Source: Glossina fuscipes
Lineage: Eukaryota > Arthropoda > Insecta > Diptera > Glossinidae
DNA: 64,000 nucleotides
NCBI RefSeq assembly: GCF_014805625.2
Contig: NW_023998422.1
Location: 9,354,394-9,418,393 of the forward strand
Direction of reading: 5' to 3'
A program made the translations under genes and the position numbers. Of the stretch, positions 12,991-23,900 are shown one piece after another. Each line of letters opens with the position of its first letter. The stretch's first letter is position 1. The notes beneath the pieces are model-generated. The model was not told where the DNA came from. It did no database searches and was given only the letters and a program-made list of their open reading frames with translations.

Positions 12991-13479
12991 TCGTCAGTAC
13001 TGTCTACAGGATGGATTTAGCTTTTTCCTCACTAAAACAACCGGAAAATTTCTTGTTGCATTTTCCAATTTTTCCGTCTGCTCCCACTGCTCCCGTCCCC
13101 CCCACTTCGTTTCCTCAACGCAACTATTGCCTCGCTGTATGTGTCTTTTTGTGTGAACAATTGATCATCAGCGATCTCTTCGATCGGCATCTAAGTTCAC
13201 TACCCTTCCCCGGTGGCTAACTGGACTCATTTATCAGTTCGCTTTGTCCGCGTAATAAAGATTTAGTACACGGATAGAAAAATACCTTTTTTCGCAAGTT
13301 TTCCTGAAAATACATATATGAGTCGCAAGTTATTTCAAGGAAACAAATGTTCGTCCCGGAACTGCATGTGTAAAGGAAATAGTGTTGCTCTCTTTTCTTC
13401 TTAGGCTACTGGACAACGCATTGGCACCGTCATACAAGCATTGGCTACTATATGGGAAACAAATAAATATTCAGATAAA
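9311..13479 (+). CDS. P-glycoprotein / ABCB multidrug transporter, partial (central part)
   Basis: ATP-driven efflux pump of the plasma membrane (ABC subfamily B, full transporter). Visible exons: 9311-10585, 10649-10810 and 13405 to the gap at 13480. The first starts after a cttttctttttttctaaaag acceptor and reads VFFSVMMGSMNLG, the typical end of membrane domain 1, in phase 0. The first nucleotide-binding domain is complete: Walker A GPSGCGKST (9590-9616), Q-loop GQEP (from 9731), signature LSGGQ (9902-9916), Walker B ILLLDE (9962-9979) and H-loop His (10070). A charged linker rich in D, E and K follows, then TM7-TM8 and the FGFAGEKLIERLRG segment. The third exon reads ATGQRIGTVIQALAT before the gap. 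The second half of domain 2 and the second nucleotide-binding domain (about 550 residues) are missing, and the exons for the first ~300 residues were not found upstream. The D-loop reads LALD, not SALD. Family assignment is secure. The paralogue (Mdr49, Mdr50 or Mdr65 type) is not, although the RpS23 neighbour favours Mdr50. Confidence 0.9.
10586..10648 (+). other. 63-nt in-frame intron within the P-glycoprotein gene
   Basis: The open frame is continuous here but inserts 21 residues (V-K-S-T ... L-L-Q) between TFLQ and IYSFGFAGE, which are adjacent in other P-glycoproteins. The segment begins gtaaag and ends ttttgcag, lies in phase 0, is 63 nt long (common for fly introns) and has no stop. 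I read it as an intron. Removing it restores the family alignment. If it were retained, the protein would gain 21 residues next to TM8. Confidence 0.8.
11500..11795 (+). repeat. Interspersed repeat, 'GTCCGATC' family
   Basis: Blocks 'gcgtggtcgaaaaagtggac', 'cgatccgaaccatttt', 'ggcgttcgtccttgagc', 'atcaaatttcatcaaagtat' and an end 'cacacgtgatgtagagtata' match the copies listed elsewhere in the window. Confidence 0.6.
12170..12500 (-). mobile_element. mini-me-like repeat, reverse orientation
   Basis: It shows cggacagacagatggacag (the complement of a GTCY tract), 'ttgatcaagaatatatatatac', 'gggtctctgaagcttcctt' and 'cctttagtggcgggtataaa'. The same blocks in forward order occur at 44785 and 53320. 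Confidence 0.55.
12963..12990. repeat. (TA)n microsatellite
   Basis: A pure TA run inside the large P-glycoprotein intron. Confidence 0.95.
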
Positions 13480-13489
13480 NNNNNNNNNN
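13480..13489. other. Assembly gap (10 N)
   Basis: Ten N bases interrupt the P-glycoprotein exon that starts at 13405. The 35 or so bases just before the gap no longer match the protein family, so the contig end may be low quality. The true gap must be larger than 10 bases if the transporter is complete, because about 550 codons are missing between here and RpS23. Confidence 0.95.
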
Positions 13490-14630
13490 ATGTAATATAT
13501 AATCTTTTTTATATAAATGTATCAAAAATGTCGTTAGTCGAAATCGCTATAACGATAGAAATTCGCACGCGTATTCTACGGATGGCCCAGCAGCAACTGT
13601 ACAAAAACGGAAAAGTTCGGCCTAGATAAAATTTATTATGTGCAATATATACGTGTATAAAAAAAGAGCATTTATCTCCCCTTGAACGCATCCTTATTAA
13701 TTGATGAATGTGCTCAATAGGTATCCTAATACCCAATTCATACCTATGTACGAGTTGCATCGGCGTTTGCTTAGATACAAATTAAACGCCGATTTACTTA
13801 TATGATTTGATCAATTGAAGAATATAAATATAAGCTATCTGGATTGGTGGGGTGTACTTAACAATTACTTGTAATAGATAATAAATAAAAACATGTAAAG
13901 TGAACAGTTTATTTTTTTTTGCGATTGAACAGGTTCTTCGACTATTTTTTCCAGGTTTACTGAAATCCGGATGCAACAGTTTCGTTTTTTTAATTACTTC
14001 TATTTACGAAAATAAAAATGAGCTGCATCACTCAGGACAATGTTATGTCAAATTTTTGAAGTGAATTTTCATTATTTCTATGCGATGTACGAATGTGTAT
14101 TGACCTTATCGAAAGATCCTTTATATGTATATAAAAAATTATAAAACAACAATATAGAAATTCATAAATTAATATTATGATTAGTTTACACAAAGAAATA
14201 AAGTCTAAAACGTTATCGACATTATTGAAAACTCTACTGCACTTGAGATTTGAACCCGCGACAATTGAGTCGAAATCGCCCACTCAGGCGGATAAGTATA
14301 AAGTAAAATGAATGCATACATAGTTCGTTGCTTTTTTTTTAACATTGACTTATTAAAAATCCAAGTAGATTAATTTTTCTTTATTTCCGCTTTACTTCCT
14401 ATTTTACACCACCCTTACCATTCACATATTAATACATTTTGCAACACTTTGTATTTTCTCCCTAATTGCAATTCCCAGCTCTCTTACAGAAATGTTATTA
14501 AAAATATAAAAACATATCTGGTAACATAGCATATCTGGCAACACGACTCAGTTATTTTTTGCGGTAACCACATTCACATGATATCAATTGTTTTCTCAAT
14601 TATGGTAATACTAAAATATTAAAATAATGG
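13490..14630. other. Gap-to-RpS23 interval; no gene seen
   Basis: AT-rich. It holds a perfect 10-bp inverted repeat (13759-13768 with 13784-13793) and a minus-strand SINE copy (about 14180-14297). No piece of the missing transporter half was recognised. The short open frame ending at 13629 has no family resemblance. Confidence 0.6.
14180..14297 (-). mobile_element. tRNA-derived SINE copy
   Basis: On the minus strand it begins cttatccgcctgagtgggcg and carries a box-B-like gcgggttcaaatctc followed by aagtgcagtagagttt. The same order of blocks occurs at 31612-31790, which marks a dispersed family, not a tRNA gene. Confidence 0.65.
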
Positions 14631-14631
14631 C

Positions 14632-14680
14632 TCTGTCTCGTTCTTTTATTTCCGCCATTGCTTGAGAAAGTCTGAGAATT

Positions 14681-14684
<4 letters not shown>
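14632..14684 (+). promoter_or_regulatory. RpS23 pyrimidine-rich start region (TCT/TOP type)
   Basis: A pyrimidine run, ctctgtctcgttcttttatttcc, lies 30-50 bases before the ATG. It resembles the TCT initiator and 5' TOP tract of fly ribosomal-protein genes, with the likely start C near 14643. That would give a 5' leader of about 38 bases. The start site is inferred from the motif only. Confidence 0.5.
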
Positions 14685-15749
<1,065 letters not shown>

Positions 15750-15802
15750 ACATTAAAGACATGTGAAAAAAAAACTAGAATATTAATGTATTTTAATTGC
15801 AT

Positions 15803-15808
15803 AATATA
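15803..15808 (+). terminator. Candidate RpS23 poly(A) signal
   Basis: AATATA, a variant hexamer, lies about 54 bases after the stop codon. No canonical AATAAA is found closer than about 16450. The assignment is tentative. Confidence 0.3.
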
Positions 15809-16494
15809 AAGATTGAAAAAAATGATAAGACAGAGATGTGAAATGAAGTTCATTGCTAATCGAGACTTAGTTTTAACGTGGAGTATGTTGAAGCTGATAT
15901 ACCAGTGGCGGCACACAGTTATTTTAAAAGAACTTTTACTTGTCGCAAATAGACGAAGAGATTTGGGAGGCCGTTTTAAACTGATGACTATTATGCCTTT
16001 TTACCTAGACTTTAGTAATAGGCGTTTAGGCGTAATATTAGCAAACTAAAACCTTTGACTGTAGCGAAGTTTGTTTATAAAGAAAAAAAAAACTCCGTTT
16101 ATAATTTCCATCGGGAGGGTGTTCCCAGTTAAAAGCATATGTATCAACTTTCCACAAAGATTATTGGCAGTTAGCAACAGATAAAAATGTCAAAACTTGT
16201 AAAATACATTTGCATTAGCTTTTCGTTTGAATGACCCTAGCTTGTAAATTGCTTGCGATATGTTGTCATACACTTTATATTAGCAATTTCAGGAAATTTT
16301 CGGAAAAATATCTTATACTATGTTCAGTAACAGTACACGGATGCAAAATAATGCCCGAAATCTTTTAAAATAATAGTCATATATATCGTAAGATTATTTT
16401 TGGGCCAGCAGCAGAGGCTTCGTAATAACTTTTAAAATATTTGTACAAAAAAAATAATAAAATTAATCAAATAACAAGTAAAAAGGTTATAGAG

Positions 16495-17035
16495 CGGGTT
16501 ACGGCCCACCATCAAATATACTACGCCACTTCGATTAACGAAATTACTCGCTTAATTAAAATTATAACGATTCCTCAAAATAAGTTCGTATTATCTGGGA
16601 AGTGGCCAAAGAAGTAATCCGATCCAAGCTATTTTGAAATGGGTTCATTCTAACTGATATTAGGAAAAATAATTAAATGTACTTTATACTAATGAAAGAC
16701 TCGTGAAAACTTTCTTAACAAGTCCATCTAACGGCTCATTATTAAGATAGCGGATCATATTTATAATATAATTATTTTTGAAAAGTGAATCAAAAACACT
16801 ATAAGAACCGACTTTTCAAAATAACGTCTTATATGGGAAGTGGTCGAAGAATTAATACGATCGGAACCAATTCCAATAAAACACTGTCTTGTTCCACCAA
16901 AACGTGTTAAAGATTGCGACTATGGAAACAGGAAAACAAGAAGAACAAACAGTCGGTTGGTATAATGGGTCAGTTTCAAGCCCATCTCAAGCTAAATATA
17001 TCCCCTGCTGCAAAAGTGATACAGGGTATCATTTC
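16495..17035 (+). repeat. Interspersed repeat, 'GTCCGATC' family
   Basis: It shares the blocks 'cccaccatcaaatatacta', 'gggaagtggccaaagaagta' and 'atccgatcc' with copies near 11500, 34585, 58555 and 60700. Two successive 'gggaagtggtcgaag' blocks suggest two nested or tandem copies. It is non-coding. Confidence 0.55.
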
Positions 17036-17551
17036 ATTACCCTAATTAATTACAATAATAATTAAATGTGATTTTTCGAAGCGAGATCTTACAAGATATT
17101 TACATTTTCGAAAATTAATATGCTTGTTATTTGCATCTTCAAACGATCTGATGCGCGGAATTTTAAAGGTTGATATTAGTACATTATATGAAAAAAAGTT
17201 TGCGAATCGGCTTCGTTTAAATTAATTTGTTATTAATCTTAAAACAAATCACATATTGTTAAGTCCCAAAATGTGATATGGGAGTAATTCCAGAGAAGAA
17301 ATGAAATGAGTCATACTTTAACGGTCTTTGAACTCAGACTAATCGTCATCTCTTCCATTGTGAAAACCATAAATTAATGTAACCGCCTTGATGAAATGCA
17401 ATCGAATTGAAATGAATTCAACTTTCAGTCCGCTACAAGATCAATCACTTACCCATTGCCTTCACTTTTCTTCATCTACTGTCATTGAATTTTTTGCTTT
17501 CGTATGAACGAAAGATAAATTTTTGTTCTTTTTTTTTTTTTTTGTTTTTGT

Positions 17552-17557
17552 TTTATT
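17552..17557 (-). terminator. Candidate Mtor poly(A) signal
   Basis: AATAAA on the minus strand, about 390 bases after the Mtor stop codon. It is the nearest canonical hexamer I see downstream of the gene. Confidence 0.3.
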
Positions 17558-17945
17558 ATTATAATAAGTATTTAGGCATACATATGTATGTTGCAAAATT
17601 GTGATAATATGAATTCGATGATGAATTATAATGAATATGTTTAAAGATAACTTAAAAACGACGCGCTTGCATGCACAGACTACTCTGAGAATAAATTCTC
17701 AGAAAAGTTTGCATAGTAAAAACATTCATTTCCGAATTCCGAATTTGTATAAAAAAATTTGAAAAAGTGAGTAATTAAAAGATCGAAAATACGAAAGTTT
17801 CTCCGGCTGTGTATTCCAATCCAATCTTCTTTTCTTTTTTCTTCCTTTGATACTTCAATAAATGTTTTACGTATATGTATAATCGTATGCAACACTACTA
17901 GCAGAAAGAAAACATTAATTATTACTGATGACTATTTTCAAGTGT

Positions 17946-20900
17946 TTAGGAATAACGCATATTAGTAAAATTGCCAGCTGGTCGACGTATACGGCGTGCG
18001 CGCTGACCTCGCGGATTACTAAAACCAGTACGCAATGGATTGCCGATAGAGTCTTGATGAACGCCACCCCGTTGACTTGGTGAAGCGGTGCGAGATGTGC
18101 CTGGCGATTCTAAAACAATAATAGATAAATAATAAAACAAATGATCCATTGATTGGATCGCAAACAATTTAAATCATATTTTCATAAAATTTATAAAACC
18201 CTGACGACAATGTAATTTTCATACTAAAAAACTATAACTAAAAACCATACTTAATTATTGCCGATTTTTGGGTCTAATTGCATTAATTTTCAATTTGATA
18301 TATAAATGCTAGCTAACAGGAATAAATTGAAACTTAAATAAACTTAAAAATTTACGGGAAACGTTTAAGAAATCTTAAATTTAGAAAAAATTAAATTTTT
18401 TTTTTTCTTGGTAATTATGGCCGGATATCCCAGGAGTATGTACGGTTTGTAGAGTCCCGGTAACTATTTTTGTGCGTTCCTAACACTTGATAGATCTAAT
18501 GTGTTGCCCTTGTTCGGTAAAACATGACAATAATATGTAGAAATTTATCGCTTACCATGCCATACAATAGGTGTAGGTCTACCGGGGCCACCGCGTTGCA
18601 AACCTCGCGGCGGTTTTCTAGTGGCCGTTAAACCTTTCGTGGTTTTCGATCTAGTATTAATTGATGGTGAAGTGGTAGCTTCTGCTTCACGCCCTTCCTC
18701 CTAAAATATTTTTTTTCCAACATAATTATAATTAAATAAATACAAGTACATATATAAAAAATGTAATTTATTCTCACCTCTACTTCTTCCACAGTTTGCT
18801 TTTCTCCTTCGGAAGACACACCATCGGTTCCTTCATTCTCCTCCGAAGTAGGTTCAACTTGGCTCTGTTGTATATCTTGCATTTCGGATTGTGTAGCTCC
18901 GCCCACGTTTTCACTGTCAGCGTTTTCGGATAAGTCGCCAGAAGCGCCCGTTTCCTCATTAAAGTCTTCATCAGTTTCGCCCGTCTCTTCACCGTCTCCG
19001 CTGTTTTTCTGGCTTTCCTCTAAAGGGATAGCCTCCTCCTTAGCGCTACCGCTTTTCTTCTTTTCATAATCTTCGTTTATGAATTCATTGTTCGCGTTAG
19101 TGTTTTCATTGGCAGCACTAGCTTGATTTTCCTGCGCATTGCTTGTGGAATTTTCGTCAGATTGTTGAGCGTTTGTTGATGTTGTTTCCGAGCTGTGAGT
19201 GCATTTCGAATCCTGTGGCGAACTGACAATATCGGTGCTGAAAAAATAATATATATAAATAGATGGAGGTTAAAAGATTATAAAGAATATCATCTTACTT
19301 CTCCGATCGCCTAACAGAGCTTGCGTCAGTGTTATCATGTTCTCCCTGTTGCGCCCCTTGTTGCAACATCATTAGCGTGGCTTTTTGTTGTCGCTTTAAC
19401 GAAGTTGAACTTTGTTTCCAATTAGGCGATTCACCGCTGCCACTGCTAATAGCCTGACTTTGTTGATTATCCTGTTCTAAACTATGAACTTTAGCTAAAG
19501 CAGCAGCCGCAGCAGCACTTGTACTTGCGCCTGTTGCATACGCATCAGTATCAATTTGCGCCGTACTAGCTGAAGTACATTGAACTTGGTTCTCATTGCC
19601 TTCGTCCACGTAAACCTCATTATTATCGTTGTCGCCTACATCGGCACGCATATTACTTTCATTTATTTCGGGACATTCATTTTCATCCATGTCCTGGTCT
19701 TGATCGTAGGAATCTTCGTATACTTCGTGTTCACCATCACCGTCGGTGGGCCCACCATCATCAGCTTCCGCTTCAGTCATGCCATCGTCGTCTTCTGAAT
19801 CCACAACTACCACATCATCTTCTTGGTCTCTTTGTGAAGAGGTCGGCATTTGATCCACATCTATACCAGAATCAGTTACTCCAACGGTTAACAGTGATGT
19901 TTCGGAACCGTGCATTTGAGTGCGTAAACGTTTCGGATGTTTGCTGGAGATAGATTTGCTTTGCTCTTCAACACTTGTCGAAGAATCTCCCTCTAATTCT
20001 CTAGGACGCTTATGACCGGCTGATGAACCCGCTTGGGTAGTGGTTACGTTGCTACTGGAAGGAGTATGACGACTGTGACTGCTGACAGTAACATGAGAAC
20101 TGCAACCGCTTGAATTAGATGTGCTGGGTTGCTGGTTACCAGGGTCCTGAATAAGTTGAACGTTTGGAGAAGCGGCAGTTTGTGCGGAGGAGCCTTCAAC
20201 ACGTGGCGAGACTAAAGCGACAACTTGAACTTGACTTCCACTTCCGCCGCTAACATGAGCTTGTGGCTCATTTTGCTGTGGTTGCTGTATACTTTCTGCC
20301 TCTTGGGAGCTTTCGGCCGCTGAAGTGGTGCCCATTGGTGGTATGGTGGCAACTGCTACTGACGATGAGCTGCTGGTTGAGGGCATATAGTCGGTATGTG
20401 ACGAAGTTGGCGATGATGACATGGTTTCCAGGGAAGAGCTACTGCCCGTAGTATGAACCTGTTGCTGGGGAGGTACTAGAGCGGTGTTGCTGCTCCCACC
20501 GGCAGAGGATGGAGTGTTCGAGGTTGAAGTTGAAGCTGATGAAGTAGAAGCTGACGTTCCTGCCCCGGCACCGCTACCAGTAGTGCTTTGCTGGCTGGTT
20601 GGCAAAATTGCTGCTGTTCTTGTGTTTTGTACCGATATAGGACGTATGCTGGCCAGGGGAGGTCGCGGTGTTCCTGTGGTCGATTGCTGAGCCGATGTTG
20701 AGCCTGACATAGGTTTAACGTTAGCTGTGCGCGGCGATGAATCCAAAATGACGCCTTTCTCTGAAATTGCGACCGAACTGGTGGAAGGTTTAGCTGATTG
20801 TTGCAATCCGAGTTGACGTTGAAGCTGATTGATTCGCATAAGCAAAGATTCATTTTCACGTTGCAATCGGGCTATATCCTCTTTGTTTCGATTACTTTGT

Positions 20901-23900
20901 TCAACAAGTTCGCGCTCTAGTCGTTCCAAGGTTTCCTCATAGTTGTGCTTCACTTCATTTAAAGTAGCTTCATGAGCTTCAGTATTTTGCAAGAACTTGT
21001 TCTTCAAAGTAGTTAACTCGTGGTTAACGATATTTCGCGATTCAGTTAAACTAACAATGTGAGTCTTTGCTTCACGCAGTAACGCCTTAGTGCGTTCGTC
21101 AATTTCCACAGACGCCTTCAATTCTTCATAATCCTTGCGTATCTTTTCGTTCTCCTCTTGCATGGTACGTATTACATTATTTAGGCTATCAATGGTACCG
21201 CGCTGTTGGTCCAATTCATTTTGATTGACCGAACTTCCTTCCGTACTATTGCCTAATTTGATGCTATCTTGGGTAGCGTTAGGGGTGACAGCGTTGGTAG
21301 CACCTTCAGCACCCACTGGCTTTTTAGTTGCTTCCAAGTATAAATCTTTGTAGCGTTTAGCTATCTTACGTATTTGTAACTCTTTGTTTTTCGAATCCTG
21401 CAACTGCAACTCCACAGTTTTGAATTCCTCGGCGGTCCTTTGCGAAGATTCCTCCCTTTGTAGAATTTTATTCTTTAATTCCATCACCTCTTGCATTAAA
21501 CGTGAATTGGTTTGTTTCATTGTTGTCATATCCGCGTTCAATGACTTCTTCTCCTCACTTAGTATTTGCAATTGCTTTTCAAGATTAGTTATTTCATTCT
21601 CTAAGCGAGTCTTTTCACCTTTTACTGATTGCAATTCATCTTCGATTCGCTTAATTTGTTCTTTTTCTGCGGTCAACATTTTCGCCAAATTCTCGCGCTC
21701 GGACTGTAAACGTTTAAATTCTTCTGGATTTTTATTGCTCTTTGCCACCAAATCGTTAGCACGCTGACGATAGAATATTGCCTCGGTTCGTAATGATGAG
21801 TTCTCCGAGGTAAGCATATCGATTTTTGTGCTTAGTTCACGATTTTGATTTTGCAACGGAAATAGTTCCTCTTCTAATGAACTAATGCGTTCATTTAACT
21901 CGGCTACACGTTTCGACAAAGAGTTACGTTCTTCACGCAGCACTCGATTACTATCGGTGATGGCGTTCAAGGTCTCTATCTTACGTAAAATTTCCTCGTG
22001 CTTCGACGCGGACACAAGGTTTGTATCAGATTTAGCCCTTTCATGATTAAGGAAATCTTGCATCTCATCGTTCTTCTTCTGCAATATCATATACTCGGAC
22101 TGAAGACGGGTATTCTCCGCCTTTAAAATGTCCAATTTTGCAATTGCAAGATCTTTCTCTTTACGTGTGAATTTAATTATTTGTAAAAGTTGATCATTGT
22201 TCTTGCTCTCAGCCTCGCCTTCAACGAGGGATCGACTTAGTTCACCTGTAGACGTGTCCATTATCACGTTGACGTCTGAAATTTGCGATTGGCTTAATGT
22301 TCCCAGCTTCGTTGTTAAAGCTTCAATTTGATTATGTAAGTTAGTAATAAGCGAATCCATATCCCCGATACGTTTCTCAAACTCTTCTTTTTCTTGACGC
22401 AACATTTTTGTAGACTCCTCGTTGGATCGTTTAACATCTTCAAGAGCAGTCTTTGCATTATCACGTTCGGTGGTGATCGAACTAATTTTTCCTTGAACCT
22501 AAAAAGAAATCTCTCATTATAAAAAGCTATATGCGCGAGCAACTTCATTATAATGTCCCGTATTATCAGGTATATAATATTCCAAATGATTACAAAGAGT
22601 TTGAAGTTGACAAGGAGATAAATATAGTCGATAGGCCATCAAACACTGATCCTCCATAATTTTGAATCCATAGGCCTATCTTTAAGCGGGGCTCATTCCA
22701 GTTTGGAAATTGGGCAGGTCACAAATAAACAAACACTTCAATAGATGTAAATGAGTGGTTTTCGACTATCCCTCAAAGATCTTATTACAGAGATATTGCT
22801 TAATTAGTGCGAAATCACGCCTGCACAGTCGGAAACACATACAAAAACTTGGTAGGGCAATTATGCCAGTTAACGGTCATAGGTAAAAGATGAAAAATAA
22901 TCCTGATGAGTCCAAAAGTACACATGACTTTTCAAAAAGAAAATTTTATGTCTTTTAAAATTCTGTGCAAGTATTAATCAAACCACCATAAGTAAATAAA
23001 TAAAATAAATAAAAAAGAAAACTTACCTTAACAAGTTCCGCTTTAATTTTAGTCAACTCTTGCAAATCTGCAGAATGTAATATCATTTCATTTGCATATT
23101 TGGCTTCCACGGCACTCAATGATTCCGATAGTTCAGAGTTCTCAGAACGTAACGAACGTAAATTACGATTGCACTCACTTAACTTCAAGAGGGCATCCTT
23201 GAGTTCCTCTTGGGCTTTTTTCAATTGATTCGGTTGAGAACCGTTTGTCGTTTCTGTTACCGTTGCCAATTGCAACTCGGACTCAAGTTCGGTTATACGG
23301 GATTTCATGTTCAATTCTTTCGTGCGTAAATCTTTAAGTTCCGTCTCGGCTTTGTTGACAAAACTCGTGTGTACTTCGTGAAGATTTTTTATTTCTGTCT
23401 CTGCACTTTGCGACATTTTATAATATTGTTCGCTATGTTGACGAGCTTTCATCAACTCACTGGTTAGCGATTCAATTTCAATTTTTGCATTTTCATATTT
23501 CACCTCTAGTTCGCGAGCTTTTTTATTTGCCAAAACAATTGGATTATCATTTTTCGAAGGTGTTAGGCTCTCTTGCAATTTACGGCTTAATTCATCAATC
23601 TGCTGCGTCTTAGCAGTTAAATCGTCTCTTAAAGCTAATAATTCTTGTCGCAATTTGTCGCTTTGCTCCTTCTCTTCAAGCATTAGTTTTTTAGCGGATT
23701 CTGATTGACGCTTAAGATCGTTAACAGTTTCGCGAAAACGATCTTCTTCTTCTTGGAAACGTCTTCGCTGAGCAGAGAGTTCACGAACAGTTTCATCTAA
23801 GCGTTTCTCGAGTCTAACACGGCCTTCCGTTTCCGAGCGTTCCAAATTTGATTTAATAAATTCAAGATTGTTTAGCAATAATGCTTGATTTTGTTGGTCA

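Larger units (their letters stand above)
10811..13404 (+). other. Large P-glycoprotein intron, repeat-bearing
   Basis: Bounded by donor gtaagtacc at 10811 and acceptor ttttcttcttag ending at 13404. Both flanking exons are in phase 0 and join Q-G to A-T-G-Q-R. The 2.6-kb intron holds an interspersed repeat (about 11500-11795), a reverse-oriented mini-me-like copy (about 12170-12500) and a (TA)n tract at 12963-12990. The open frame over 12852-13220 is carried by the TA repeat and does not look coding. Confidence 0.75.
15750..17945. other. Convergent RpS23-Mtor 3' interval
   Basis: It contains the 3' ends of both genes, an interspersed repeat at about 16495-17035 and a T-rich tract near 17528-17543. 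The open frame at 15813-16049 has no family resemblance. Confidence 0.6.

Noticed and set aside
12852..13220. 122-codon open frame in the P-glycoprotein intron
   Set aside because: It is extended by a (TA)n tract, contains no family motif and is bypassed by the phase-0 join of 10810 to 13405.
13441..13629. Open frame running through the N gap
   Set aside because: It is an artefact of reading unknown bases. The downstream peptide does not resemble the missing transporter half.
15813..16049. 78-codon open frame after RpS23
   Set aside because: It lies in the 3' flank of RpS23 and shows no family resemblance or start context.
19580..21767. Plus-strand open frames inside Mtor exon 3
   Set aside because: They are antisense shadows of a highly biased coiled-coil coding sequence.
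22955..23026. Extension of the Mtor exon 2 frame past Lys-1112 (V-S-F-L-F-Y...)
   Set aside because: It reads through the gtaagt donor into intron 2. The spliced frame V-Q-G-K-I continues the coiled coil.
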